DNA of 64,000 bases from a virus (IMGVR_UViG_3300021437_000010:30552-94551), one strand, 5' to 3'; numbered from the stretch's first letter, positions 6,902 through 14,537 are shown. Numbers and translations: made by a program. Notes: generated by a model not told the origin, from the letters alone.

Positions 6902-7501
6902 ATGTTTGACAGTGTATCACAATCATTGGTTGCCATTGAAAACAATGTACCACTTGCTGATAGCCGCATCGTGGCTGAGAAACCTGATATTCAGCACGGC
7001 CCATTCATGACAAACACCGTTCTGAAATATCAGGGACAGGTCGAAGCAAAGTGCGGACTAATCCATTTTGAAAATGGAGCAGTGAAAACTGCAACTAGTC
7101 GGAGTACGAAATATCAAAGATATGCTCGTCTCACTGAATTGCAGACAAATGCATATCTTGGGCTGGTGAAAAACACACCACAGTCTGTTGAACTCAAAAT
7201 CGACTTGGCAGTAGCTTTTGATGAGGCAAAGAGGATTATTGCTAACTTACAAGTAACCGACAATCAGCTCCAAGACGTTTTTGAAACTCTCAGAGACGCA
7301 AAACTGCTTCGAAGCACAATCGAAGACCTGGAAGATAAAGCGCTCAGTCTTCGCAAAACACTACAGTTTCTAAAAATTGGAGAGGAGATGATGTTCCCAG
7401 GTCAATCTAAGACGCGTGGTAAGCGCACGGCATTCCCTGTAAAACTGATCAAAACAAAATCAGGCAACTTTGTAGCACAGTATCTACTATTGTTTGAATA
7501 G
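6902..7501 (+). CDS. hypothetical protein
   Basis: A 199-residue protein read from ATG 6902, which follows AAGGAAAGGAACC. The first 80 residues look like a beta-rich domain (NTVLKYQGQVEAKCGLIHFE); residues about 95-165 are helical. No family is recognised. Its last 100 bases overlap the oppositely directed YopX gene, which is unusual for this compact but otherwise tidy genome and may mark a junction. Confidence 0.55.
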   Translation: MFDSVSQSLVAIENNVPLADSRIVAEKPDIQHGPFMTNTVLKYQGQVEAKCGLIHFENGAVKTATSRSTKYQRYARLTELQTNAYLGLVKNTPQSVELKIDLAVAFDEAKRIIANLQVTDNQLQDVFETLRDAKLLRSTIEDLEDKALSLRKTLQFLKIGEEMMFPGQSKTRGKRTAFPVKLIKTKSGNFVAQYLLLFE

Positions 7502-7776
7502 TCTGCTTGGCTCAAGTTGCACAATCGGACATCCTGTGCAGTAGCATCCTCTATTCTTATTATATCTCCCTCATATATCATTTTGCCATTGCAGTCTTTG
7601 AGACCTACGTATTGCATGATCTCTACATTGTCAGGATAACCCGTGTAGAAATCATCATGAAAATCATCCCCAAAAATCATCTTTGCTGCTTCAGAAGAAT
7701 AAACTATGCCCTGATAAGGAAGATCTATCATAGCCTTCCTATCTCTATCCCAAACTCGGAAACTTATATCTCTCAT
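7402..7776 (-). CDS. YopX family protein, C-terminus possibly replaced
   Basis: A 124-residue protein. MRDISFRVWDRDRKAMI at the start and IMQYVGLKDCNGKMIYEGDI at about residues 53-72 are the two hallmarks of the YopX family of phage proteins, whose function is unknown. After the EGDI motif the family usually continues with a beta-rich domain; here the last 45 residues do not look like it and lie antisense to the gene at 6902. It overlaps the upstream gene at 7773 by 4 bases (ATGA), so translation is coupled. Confidence 0.75.
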   Translation of the reverse strand: MRDISFRVWDRDRKAMIDLPYQGIVYSSEAAKMIFGDDFHDDFYTGYPDNVEIMQYVGLKDCNGKMIYEGDIIRIEDATAQDVRLCNLSQADYSNNSRYCATKLPDFVLISFTGNAVRLPRVLD

Positions 7777-8000
7777 GGTCGCTCCTCTTCTTCCGGCGTT
7801 GTGACTGCTCTGCCAATAGCGAGAAACTTTCCACCCAGCGTCTCTACCTCCTGTAGTCGTCTGAGCAGCTCCACAGCATCGTGAAACGCTCCCGCTATCG
7901 ATTGGTGTCTGTCGTTCGCTACGCTTCTCAGTGCGTCGTAGGTGCTCTGTGCGATGTCAATGCGTGTGCGTTTACGCTTCTCAGCTAGGATCTGTTTCAT
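7773..8000 (-). CDS. small RHH-like protein
   Basis: A 75-residue protein. KRTRIDIAQSTYDALRSVAN followed by a second helix (SIAGAFHDAVELLRRL) fits a ribbon-helix-helix fold. It overlaps the genes on both sides by 4 and 20 bases and is part of the leftward operon. It could be a repressor or an antitoxin-type partner, but no toxin lies next to it. Confidence 0.55.
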   Translation of the reverse strand: MKQILAEKRKRTRIDIAQSTYDALRSVANDRHQSIAGAFHDAVELLRRLQEVETLGGKFLAIGRAVTTPEEEERP

Positions 8001-8220
8001 TCTTCTTCTCCGCTTGTATTGCCATTATGCTAGTTTGCACTGATATCAAATTTAGCGTCTTGTTTAGCTGGTCGAGATTGTCAACTATTTTTAGCAGCAA
8101 ATAGTTCTGTGTGACTGCTTGGTACTCCTCCATTGATATACCGTTAATCTCCAGAACTGCTTTCATCTCGTGCTCAATGCCTATTCTGAGATTATCGATT
8201 AACTCTAGTCTTGTGTCCAT
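7981..8220 (-). CDS. hypothetical helical protein
   Basis: A 79-residue, mostly helical protein with a Leu/Ile heptad pattern between residues 40 and 70 (YLLLKIVDNLDQLNKTLNLI). No cysteine motif or membrane segment is seen. It overlaps both neighbours, which supports translation as part of the operon. Function unknown. Confidence 0.5.
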   Translation of the reverse strand: MDTRLELIDNLRIGIEHEMKAVLEINGISMEEYQAVTQNYLLLKIVDNLDQLNKTLNLISVQTSIMAIQAEKKNETDPS

Positions 8221-8624
8221 TTTGTTTCCTCCTCGTTTTGCGCTATGTCCTGTGGTGTCCTATACCCTTGCAAGTACACCATAACTCTTTTCTCTGCCAA
8301 CAAAAAGCCGTGCTTGCGATGATGGGCACAGGCTCGACAACAAGGTGCCGTATTGTCATATGTAAGACCACGTGCAGGATCTACCATCTCTATCATGCTG
8401 TATGTGTATTCCTGGCACCAAGCGCACAGGCCCTTAAAATCCGATATAACCGATATCCATTCGCGAAGTGTCAATGTGGCTGTCAATCCGCTTTTACGCG
8501 CCTTATGCAATGCCGTTTCCACACGGTCAAGCTCACGCGCCGAATCACGTGTAAGACAGGTTGGACAGAGCCCGTACGCGTGACGCGCTGAGAAGTCAGT
8601 GCCGCATATTACACAAGTACTCAT
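8205..8624 (-). CDS. zinc-binding HNH-like protein
   Basis: A 139-residue protein with two zinc sites. The N-terminus has CVICGTDF and CPTC, a rubredoxin-like knuckle pair. Residues about 68-112 (CAWC, then AR-GLTYDNTAPCCRACAHHR) follow the spacing of an HNH nuclease zinc core with an N in the right place, but the expected His pair is weak, so activity is doubtful. It lies in the leftward accessory operon. Confidence 0.55.
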   Translation of the reverse strand: MSTCVICGTDFSARHAYGLCPTCLTRDSARELDRVETALHKARKSGLTATLTLREWISVISDFKGLCAWCQEYTYSMIEMVDPARGLTYDNTAPCCRACAHHRKHGFLLAEKRVMVYLQGYRTPQDIAQNEEETKWTQD

Positions 8625-8626
8625 GC

Positions 8627-9067
8627 TTATATGCTCTCTTCCATAGGTAAGATGTTATTCAGTATGCCTATGATGTTTTTAGTTAAAACCATACTTCTAA
8701 GGCGGTACAAGCGGGAAACGTATTCTTTTTCTGTGAGCATTTCGCCTTCGTAGAAGTGACCACGAGCACAATCATTCACAGGTAAGGCGCGAAAAGCCCA
8801 TATATCAGGCCAATAGGATACGATGAGAAATGGAAGTGGTCCCTCATTATATCCATCTGCTAATAAAGCTATTGCTCTGTATGATGGATGCTTTAGATCA
8901 GGGTCTTGAGCAGTAAAACGCTTATAATCTACGATTAATACTGGTTTGCCTATGTTATACTCAACTCCTAAGAAATCAATATCAACACAAGGGCAGTTAA
9001 ATCCCCACTCACGATGTCGGTTGCTCAGCTCCTTATCACGCCAGTTGGTACGCTCGTAACTAGTCAT
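8627..9067 (-). CDS. possible PD-(D/E)XK-type protein
   Basis: A 146-residue protein. The stretch CPCVDIDFLGVEYNIGKPVL followed by IVDYKRF gives the order D-x-D...V-x-D-Y-K seen in a family of phage proteins with a PD-(D/E)XK-like core: acidic residue on one strand, D/E-x-K on the next. No other catalytic feature can be confirmed by eye. Its end overlaps the methyltransferase start region by a few bases. Confidence 0.45.
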   Translation of the reverse strand: MTSYERTNWRDKELSNRHREWGFNCPCVDIDFLGVEYNIGKPVLIVDYKRFTAQDPDLKHPSYRAIALLADGYNEGPLPFLIVSYWPDIWAFRALPVNDCARGHFYEGEMLTEKEYVSRLYRLRSMVLTKNIIGILNNILPMEESI

Positions 9068-10409
9068 CTATGGATACCCCCAAACTCTGCTTCACTTTTT
9101 CCGAACTGGCCTTAACACACGTCTCATCAATATCACATCCAACAAATCTACGTTCCATCTCGATGGATACCATACAGGTGGCTCCTCCACCAACGAATGG
9201 ATCGCAGATAAGTTGATTCGTCTTGGTAAAGCGCCTAATGATATCTGCCATACCGCTTTCAGACTGTCCCCACTCGTGTTTGCTTTTATCGTTTTGATTG
9301 ACGTCACTCTTGCAAACATCGCCTATCCATTCACCCGTATACTCGCCTTTGACATACCAGAGAAGAGGTTTCCAGAAGGAATTGACGTTCCTTTCCCAAA
9401 GCTGAGGCGATTGACCACCAGGGGTCAAGTATGCACACATCCATTGATACGCTAAACCAGTGGAGGCTAATCTTTCCATGATCTCTTGTATATATGATTG
9501 CCCTGTCATCACTACAAGAGAGCCACCTGGCTTTAATGAATACTGAGCAAACTGTGCCAGATCGCTATAAACAGAGAGGTATTCTCGTGGATAGGGTGGA
9601 TCACAGATAATACAATCGATGCTTTCAGATTTCACATGTTGCGATAGGTCTGCTACTGAACAATGATAGAGGGTGCAATGTTCCGCTTTCTTCATGGCTT
9701 CGAGATATCTCTGGCGTGCCTCTTCTTGCTGTCTGAGTTGTTCTTCCTCTTTTCGCTTCTGCTCCTGCTCTGCTTTCTCTTCAGCCTTGACTATTTTATC
9801 AAGCGTATTCCAGGCTGCTGTAATGCTTTGCTCATTGAGTTGAGTGCGCAAGATATCTCCATAGCGAAATGTATCATCATGTCGTAACTCTCGATCAATC
9901 CGTTCAACTACTGCCTTACCCTTCTCGTAAGTGACACCAGAGCCAAGACCAACACGACGGGCAATGATATTGCGAACCTCACCACCCTCCGAAAAATTTT
10001 TCGGAGGGTAACTTGTATTTCCCCTTTTTTCTCTTTCTTCTGCTTTTGCCTTCTCTATCGGTTCCCATGTCATTCCCTCCCTTATCTGCTGTTCAGGAGT
10101 CTTCCCCCGATTTTCGTTTTCCCGCAAGAGGCGTTCCATCTCAGATTCTGGCGTAGCGAATGTCTCAACTACAACGGGAATCTCTGTATAACCAAGTGCC
10201 TTAGCAGCATGGTAGCGTCTATGACCACTGATAACCACATGCTCAGGATTTACGGTAAGCGGCTTGATCCACCCAGACTCTGAGATGCTTTGCTGTAGGT
10301 CCCTGACATCCTCATCGCCGTATATCTCGACATTGCGTGGGTGTGGCTTCAAGAGATTGATATCAATCTGCTCCACGACTACGTTTGATGGTGATATATC
10401 TACTGCCAT
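9060..10409 (-). CDS. ParB-nuclease/DNA methyltransferase fusion
   Basis: A 449-residue two-domain protein. Residues about 10-105 are a ParB/sulfiredoxin-type domain (LLKPHPRNVEIYG, then VISGHRRYHAAKALGY). A charged coiled coil (about 215-255) links it to a class beta amino-methyltransferase: DPPY (motif IV) at about 270 precedes DPFVGGGAT (motif I, S-adenosylmethionine binding) at about 403, the beta-class order used by N6-adenine and N4-cytosine enzymes. ATG 10409 is used because AAGGAG lies 9 bases upstream; the longer frame has no SD. Such fusions are frequent orphan phage methylases that protect DNA from restriction. A perfect 26-bp palindrome (9984-10009) lies in the coding region between the two domains. 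Confidence 0.9.
   Translation of the reverse strand: MAVDISPSNVVVEQIDINLLKPHPRNVEIYGDEDVRDLQQSISESGWIKPLTVNPEHVVISGHRRYHAAKALGYTEIPVVVETFATPESEMERLLRENENRGKTPEQQIREGMTWEPIEKAKAEEREKRGNTSYPPKNFSEGGEVRNIIARRVGLGSGVTYEKGKAVVERIDRELRHDDTFRYGDILRTQLNEQSITAAWNTLDKIVKAEEKAEQEQKRKEEEQLRQQEEARQRYLEAMKKAEHCTLYHCSVADLSQHVKSESIDCIICDPPYPREYLSVYSDLAQFAQYSLKPGGSLVVMTGQSYIQEIMERLASTGLAYQWMCAYLTPGGQSPQLWERNVNSFWKPLLWYVKGEYTGEWIGDVCKSDVNQNDKSKHEWGQSESGMADIIRRFTKTNQLICDPFVGGGATCMVSIEMERRFVGCDIDETCVKASSEKVKQSLGVSIDD
9984..10009. repeat. perfect 26-bp palindrome inside the ParB-methylase gene
   Basis: ACCCTCCGAAAAA followed directly by TTTTTCGGAGGGT. It encodes the SYPPKNFSEGG stretch just after the ParB-like domain. 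Together with the palindrome at 2866 it means that both ParB-like genes of the phage contain a long perfect palindrome in the same relative place. Confidence 0.85.
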
Positions 10410-10413
10410 GCAC

Positions 10414-10599
10414 TTATTCTCCTTCGATCTTTGCTTGCTTAAGCAACTCTTGTGCAATCACTGCTGAAAATGCTTTGTATCTGTCATGTGTAAACTCCCA
10501 TGGTTTTGACAGTATTCCCCACTCTAGAGGTAAAACACCTTCAATCTGTAATTTCAAACATGTTTCATGATACAATTCAGCTAATTCTAGCGCTGTCAT
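10414..10599 (-). CDS. small hypothetical protein
   Basis: A 61-residue protein ending 4 bases before the methylase start. It is helical and aromatic-rich (LPLEWGILSKPWEF). No family recognised; tight spacing on both sides (4 bases to each neighbour) supports it as an operon member. Confidence 0.5.
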   Translation of the reverse strand: MTALELAELYHETCLKLQIEGVLPLEWGILSKPWEFTHDRYKAFSAVIAQELLKQAKIEGE

Positions 10600-10603
10600 G
10601 CTC

Positions 10604-10999
10604 TTACTCTCCTATCTTTTCTATTTGTTCTTTATTATCATGTGCCTTCTGACATACAGCGTAGCAATAGCCACAAACATAGAGCCCGTCATCTTGTTTT
10701 GTCACCGCGATAGAATGCTTCTCACATGCTGCATTCGTGCATAAACAGCATAAGCTCCTGATATCCTTATTACAGTTGTATCGGTAACATTTTTCAGGCT
10801 CTTGTTCTTGTGTCTGTTCTATTTGCTTTGCGAGCGTATCAATGATTACTTTTGCCTCATGCTGCATCATATGCGCAACGGCTAACAATCCTTCGTTTGT
10901 GTCTGGGTGCTCTTTCGAGTACGCTGCTAGAGCGCGAAGTATGTTGATGAACTCGTTTATACCATACAAATACTCTTCTTTGGTTGTTATCCGCATCAT
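10604..10999 (-). CDS. protein with C-terminal zinc finger
   Basis: A 131-residue protein. The first 70 residues are helical. The C-terminal 55 residues contain CYRYNC, CCLC, CEKHSIAV and CGYCYAVC, a cross-brace zinc-finger pattern. The same pattern (CDEC, CSRCENVVCDQH, CNGCYQLC) makes up almost all of the 68-residue protein at 19745 on the other strand, so the two are paralogous modules. Function unknown; DNA, RNA or protein binding are all possible. Confidence 0.6.
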   Translation of the reverse strand: MMRITTKEEYLYGINEFINILRALAAYSKEHPDTNEGLLAVAHMMQHEAKVIIDTLAKQIEQTQEQEPEKCYRYNCNKDIRSLCCLCTNAACEKHSIAVTKQDDGLYVCGYCYAVCQKAHDNKEQIEKIGE

Positions 11000-11019
11000 G
11001 TCGTTATTCCACTAAACTG

Positions 11020-11265
11020 CTACTGAAACTGCTCATCGATCATGATAACTACCTCAAGCTTCACGCTCGGATCTGCCATCACAGCTTCAATGCGCTTTTT
11101 GACGTCTTGCGCAATAAGTTCTGGTGTATACTTCTCATCATCGTTTGCACTGCCAAATCTTGAATATGATGGTTGTCCTTGTGTGAAATACGTTTGTGGC
11201 CCGTCTGGTGATCCTCGATCTACCACTTTCGTATACCGTATGTCTGTTGTTCTAGTAAATGACAT
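11020..11265 (-). CDS. hypothetical protein
   Basis: An 81-residue protein starting at ATG 11265. The N-terminal half is polar and probably unstructured; the end is a helix plus strand (VKLEVVIMIDEQF). No recognised family. It is part of the leftward operon 11818-4816. Confidence 0.5.
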   Translation of the reverse strand: MSFTRTTDIRYTKVVDRGSPDGPQTYFTQGQPSYSRFGSANDDEKYTPELIAQDVKKRIEAVMADPSVKLEVVIMIDEQFQ

Positions 11266-11277
11266 GTGTTGCTCCTT

Positions 11278-11631
11278 CTAGGGTACTATCGTTTTTTGCC
11301 ACATTGAAACTCGAAAGCAGGCACGTATGCACTCAGCAAAGTCAAAATCTTCTTTTGTGCACATGGACATGCCAACAAGCATATCTGCCTTGCAATAGAC
11401 ATAAGAGGTGAAGTACGGGCTGTGCGGTCTGCTGATTTGTATGATGGTATCGTCAATATCGGCAAACACATAACCATATCGGCTAAGCCGTTCTTTTGCG
11501 AGTGAGTACTGATCAGAGTCTTCATCTCGTGATGCTGGCTTTACTCTATCTAGCATGAACGTTATGACAGGCTCTTGTTGTCCATTAATGATTATGCATT
11601 CTTCTTCTGCTAATGGAGACGGGAAAGACAT
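11278..11631 (-). CDS. hypothetical protein
   Basis: A 117-residue protein, co-oriented and closely spaced with its neighbours. It is a mixed alpha/beta sequence with the segment YGYVFADIDDTIIQI. No motif I can name. Confidence 0.5.
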   Translation of the reverse strand: MSFPSPLAEEECIIINGQQEPVITFMLDRVKPASRDEDSDQYSLAKERLSRYGYVFADIDDTIIQISRPHSPYFTSYVYCKADMLVGMSMCTKEDFDFAECIRACFRVSMWQKTIVP

Positions 11632-11635
11632 GACA

Positions 11636-11818
11636 TTATCCTTTCTCCTCTTTTACAGTTTCCTGATTATTTGATGCAGCGTAGCTCTTTTCGACACGCC
11701 ACATCACCTCTTGATTAAACGAGCGTCGGTTAACTTTAGAACTCTCATGAAGTTTGTCAAGCAACACGAGAGGAACGTATATTGTAGCCCGTTTGTATTC
11801 CTCATGTTTACGTCTCAT
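11636..11818 (-). CDS. RHH (Arc-like) regulator, head of leftward operon
   Basis: A 60-residue protein. KRATIYVPLVLLDKLHESSK, then SFNQEVMWRVEKSY, is a ribbon-helix-helix: a strand that reads DNA and two dimerising helices. It is the first gene of the leftward accessory operon and lies about 50 bases from the largest copy of the CTCTAGAG operator (11869-11925). No SD is obvious before ATG 11818, so it may be translated weakly or from a nearly leaderless mRNA. Confidence 0.7.
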   Translation of the reverse strand: MRRKHEEYKRATIYVPLVLLDKLHESSKVNRRSFNQEVMWRVEKSYAASNNQETVKEEKG

Positions 11819-11868
11819 GGCGTCATGGTAACATGCGGTATTGACTTCGAAAAGAGAGGTAAAGGTCC

Positions 11869-11925
11869 TAGAGATATTTCCTTAACGAAATATCTCTAGA
11901 GAAATATCCTTAGATTTGAGATGCA
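11869..11925. promoter_or_regulatory. CTCTAGAG operator, copy 2 (double palindrome)
   Basis: TAGAGATATTTC (11869-11880) and GAAATATCTCTA (11887-11898) form a perfect 12-bp inverted repeat with a 6-base spacer. It runs into GAGAAATATCCTTAGATTTG and AGATG, the inverse of the sequence at 1521. It lies upstream of the RHH gene at 11818. Confidence 0.8.
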
Positions 11926-11983
11926 TAATGTGACTTTACCTTGTTGGGCGCGTGTCCAATCTGTTACACAAGAAAATGGACAT

Positions 11984-12019
11984 AAGAATGCCTCTATCGC
12001 TTCTGATAGAGGCATTCTT
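11984..12019 (-). terminator. 15-bp perfect hairpin terminator
   Basis: AAGAATGCCTCTATC (11984-11998) pairs perfectly with GATAGAGGCATTCTT (12005-12019) around a 6-base loop. It lies just beyond the stop of the split BRO gene (12022) on the minus strand; on the + strand it is followed by TTTGTT, so it may act in both directions. Confidence 0.75.
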
Positions 12020-12021
12020 TG

Positions 12022-12122
12022 TTATATGGTGTGATCTGCACCCCAGAACACTCTTTGTATAACTCTCTCTTTTCCAAGAATTGCAATGCCAAACTGCACT
12101 TTGTCCCCAACTTGCTTTTTAT
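12022..12122 (-). pseudogene. 3' fragment of BRO-N antirepressor gene
   Basis: About 33 codons ending in RVIQRVFWGADHTI and a stop at 12022, three bases before the terminator. The frame joins the 5' fragment at 13617-14157 if 12123-13616 (1494 bases, a multiple of three) is removed: the junction would read KPMDIKF-Y-KKQVGDKVQFG. The exact edges are inferred from the element's ends, so the join could be off by a few bases. Confidence 0.6.
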
Positions 12123-12211
12123 CTCTTGGCGGCGTAAAACCCCTTGCTTTAGCTATGGGGATATAAGCCGCTTCCTTGTTTGGGGCTTGGGAATTGGGGT
12201 CCCATAACCGC

Positions 12212-12240
12212 TTGACGTATGTCCAATTTGATGCTACAAT
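12212..12240 (+). promoter_or_regulatory. promoter of RHH-tnpB
   Basis: TTGACG at 12212-12217, 17-base spacer, TACAAT at 12235-12240, six bases before the RHH start codon, so the transcript is nearly leaderless. Confidence 0.7.
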
Positions 12241-12246
12241 AGACAT

Positions 12247-12399
12247 ATGAAAGACACTATGAAGTCGCTTAGCATCCGGCTTCCTGAATACCTGTTGGAA
12301 CAAATAAGGGAAGCCGCAAAGCAGAATAACCGCTCTATCAACGGAGAGGTTCTCACCGCATTGGAAGAGCATGTCAAGAAACAAAAGAAAGGCAAATAG
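12247..12399 (+). CDS. Arc-like RHH protein carried by the TnpB element
   Basis: A 50-residue protein, MKDTMKSLSIRLPEYLLEQI followed by REAAKQNNRSINGEVLTALE, an almost textbook Arc-type ribbon-helix-helix with the (R/N)-S-I/V-N-x-E turn between the two helices. It ends 3 bases before the tnpB start, so the two are one transcription unit inside the element. Likely role: repressing tnpB or the element's own promoter. An RHH partner is not part of the standard IS605 plan. Confidence 0.8.
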   Translation: MKDTMKSLSIRLPEYLLEQIREAAKQNNRSINGEVLTALEEHVKKQKKGK

Positions 12400-12402
12400 G
12401 CA

Positions 12403-13575
12403 GTGAGTAAGCAGAAGCGGGCGTACAAGTATCGGTTCTATCCGACCGACGAGCAAAAGCGTATTCTTGCGCAAACGTTCGGATGTGTCCGCTATGTGTA
12501 CAATTGGGGACTGCATACCCGCTCTGCTGCCTACAAGCTTGGACAAAGGCTCTACTACAACGATCTTGCTGCCATGTTGCCAGATCTCAAGCGTGAGTAT
12601 CCTTGGCTTGGAGATGTCTCCAGTGTGCCTATTCAGCAGTCTCTTCGCCACTTGGATAAAGCCTTCAAGAACTTCTTCGAGGGACGCGCCAAGTACCCAC
12701 ACTTCAAGAAGAAGCAGAATGCCCAATCGGCTACGTACGCTGCGAATGCATTCAAGTGGGATGGGAAACATCTCACTCTTGCGAAAATGGATGCTCCTCT
12801 GGGTATCCACTTGCACAGGAAGCTCCCCAAAGATGCAAAACCTAGCTCGGTCACTATCACCAAGGATTGCGCCAACCGCTATTTTGTGTCCATGCTGGTA
12901 GAGGACAAAATCGAACATCTGCCAGTGGTCAATGCTATGGTTGGTCTGGACCTTGGTCTCAAATCGATGGTCATTCTCTCGACGGGTGAGGCTGTCGGCA
13001 ATCCCAAATTCTACGCCCAAGATGAGAAGAGACTGGTAAAAGCTCAGAGACGGCACGCAAAAAAGAAGAAAGGTTCCAAGAACCGGAACAAGGCCCGTCT
13101 CAAAGTGGCCCGTGTTCACGCTCGTATTCAAGACAGAAGACGAGATTACCAGCACAAACTCAGCACACGCATAATTCGCGAAAACCAAGTGATTTGCGTG
13201 GAGAGTCTGGCCGTCAAGAACATGGTCAAGAACCACAAGCTTGCAAAGGCTATCAGCGATGTGGGATGGGGAGAGTTCGTTCGACAACTGGACTATAAAT
13301 CCAAGTGGTATGGACGTACCCTGGTCAAGATTGACCGCTTCTTTCCCTCTAGCAAAACCTGCCATGACTGCAAGCATGTTCTCGACTCCTTAACCTTGGA
13401 CGTGCGTGAATGGGCATGTCCCCAATGTGGCATTGTTCACGATCGTGACACTAATGCCGCGCTAAACATTCTGGCCGAGGGGCTCTCGGCGTCGGCCTGT
13501 GGAGGGAGTGTCAGACCCGTTCGGGCGAAAGCTCGTCGGGCAACCCCCGTTGAAGCAGGAAACTCTCGTTCGTGA
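12403..13575 (+). CDS. tnpB: TnpB RNA-guided endonuclease
   Basis: A 390-residue protein of normal TnpB length starting at GTG 12403. The N-terminal helix-turn-helix (KYRFYPTDEQKRILAQTFG) precedes a RuvC-like nuclease whose three acidic residues are all present: D in VGLDLGLKSM (about 182), E in ICVESLAVKN (about 265) and D in HDRDTNAALN (about 350). A four-cysteine zinc finger (CHDC ... CPQC) sits between the last two. TnpB cuts DNA next to a short motif guided by an RNA from the element's right end and promotes retention of the element. The protein looks intact and active. Confidence 0.95.
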   Translation: MSKQKRAYKYRFYPTDEQKRILAQTFGCVRYVYNWGLHTRSAAYKLGQRLYYNDLAAMLPDLKREYPWLGDVSSVPIQQSLRHLDKAFKNFFEGRAKYPHFKKKQNAQSATYAANAFKWDGKHLTLAKMDAPLGIHLHRKLPKDAKPSSVTITKDCANRYFVSMLVEDKIEHLPVVNAMVGLDLGLKSMVILSTGEAVGNPKFYAQDEKRLVKAQRRHAKKKKGSKNRNKARLKVARVHARIQDRRRDYQHKLSTRIIRENQVICVESLAVKNMVKNHKLAKAISDVGWGEFVRQLDYKSKWYGRTLVKIDRFFPSSKTCHDCKHVLDSLTLDVREWACPQCGIVHDRDTNAALNILAEGLSASACGGSVRPVRAKARRATPVEAGNSRS

Positions 13576-13616
13576 GAATGAGAAGCCCCTGCCCTTTAGG
13601 CATGGGGAGATGTCAC
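13440..13616 (+). ncRNA. probable omega RNA (reRNA) of TnpB
   Basis: In IS605 elements the guide RNA overlaps the 3' end of tnpB and ends at the right end of the element. Here the region after the last RuvC codons is rich in paired segments (GAGGGGCTCTCGGCGTCGGC, then CCCGTTCGGGC) and closes with the GCCCC/GGGGA hairpin at 13585-13606. The bases beginning at 13617 would be the guide. The 5' boundary is not defined. Confidence 0.6.
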
Positions 13617-14157
13617 AGAACTTAATATCCATAGGCTTACGCTTGCCCCTGGTGAAAGAGTTCTCAGGATACTTCTCATTTTCCAGTCCCTTAAGCAAAG
13701 CTTTCTTTTGACCGCTAGCATGCATCAGATCTTCGTAGAACTGAATCGCTATCCTCAAAAGCTCGGGGTCGTCAAGTAGGTCGAGATGAGAAATTTCGTT
13801 GTAGCCTGTTAAGCTTAGTTCGCCGTTTATGCTATACGAGCCAGTTTTGAAGATGGCTGGTAGAACTTCCCCGAAAACCCACTCACGAAACGGAATTGCA
13901 TTTGGCTTGTCCGATCGTGCAACAAAATCCAGGTAATTTGGGAAGGAAATGCAGGTGCACATTTGCCGACCCCCTTTGGTAAGGACCTCGATTGAATCGA
14001 CCCCCTTTGGGAATAGTAATCGTTTTACGACATCACTGGGATTGCCAATTTCCAAGATCTTGCAGGCGTCGGCAAGAATGGGCATTGGCTCGTTGCTAAC
14101 CCAAACGACACGAACGGGTTGACTGTTGAACTCAAAAAGTTGTAATTTATTATCCAT
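13617..14157 (-). pseudogene. 5' fragment of BRO-N antirepressor gene, split by TnpB element
   Basis: Residues 1-110 (LFEFNSQPVRVVWVSNEPMP, KRLLFPKGVDSIEVLTKGGR, FREWVFGEVLPAIFKTGSY) are a BRO-N domain, a DNA-binding fold found in phage antirepressors. The reading frame continues through about residue 180 and then enters the IS605 right end, giving a nonsense tail. AAGGAG precedes ATG 14157 with good spacing. With the 3' fragment at 12022-12122 the original protein would be about 213 residues. The truncated form still contains the complete BRO-N domain and might retain function. Confidence 0.8.
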
Positions 14158-14303
14158 GTAAGGTTAACTCCTTCTTGTTGTGTGTCTCCAAAGCAACTAA
14201 CTTGTAAGACACATAGCACGTACACCTCTTGCGAAAGAAGTGCGAACGGTGGTTAGGGGTAGTCAGTGTGGGCTTGTCGAGGGCATTGGACTGACTACCC
14301 CTG

Positions 14304-14537
14304 CTAAGCGGCTTCCTTTGTCTCTTCCTTTGCTGGTTTCTTTTCTTCCATAGTCCATGGCTTCTCTTTTGCCTCTTTGATCCTATTGGCATCTACCACA
14401 GACATGTAAGCACGGTTATCAAACCTAAACCTATGTGTCTTTATGCCAAACCCTTTTATGTAGTAGTAGAGCGATGATCGCTTTATTCCTACATACGCAG
14501 CTACTTCTGCCAAGGTCATGTATTCTTTTCCCTCCAT
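14304..14537 (-). CDS. excisionase-like helix-turn-helix protein
   Basis: A 77-residue protein, start ATG 14537 behind AGAAAGGAGG. EYMTLAEVAAYVGIKRSSLY followed by YYIKGFGIKTHRFRFDNRAY is the winged helix-turn-helix of the MerR/excisionase family (helix, recognition helix, wing). The C-terminus is Lys/Glu/Ala-rich. It is read from the promoter at 14558-14586, immediately upstream of the BRO-N gene. Confidence 0.75.
   Translation of the reverse strand: MEGKEYMTLAEVAAYVGIKRSSLYYYIKGFGIKTHRFRFDNRAYMSVVDANRIKEAKEKPWTMEEKKPAKEETKEAA

Larger units (their letters stand above)
12123..13616 (+). mobile_element. IS200/IS605-family element (TnpB only, no TnpA)
   Basis: The element carries an RHH gene and tnpB, and each end has the hairpin typical of this family. 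Left: ACCCC-TTGCTTTAGCTAT-GGGG around 12139-12160 within an outer GCGGC/GCCGC stem. Right: GCCCC-TGCCCTTTAGGCA-TGGGG at 13585-13606 followed by AGATGTCAC. IS605 elements make no target duplication and insert next to a short motif; TTTAT at 12118-12122 occupies that place here. No TnpA transposase is present, so it would need one in trans. It interrupts a BRO-N gene on the other strand. Confidence 0.75.

Noticed and set aside
12022-13377. 451-codon open frame on the minus strand across the TnpB element
   Set aside because: It is the antisense of tnpB, which has all RuvC and zinc residues; only the last 33 codons, beyond the element, are accepted as the BRO-N 3' fragment.
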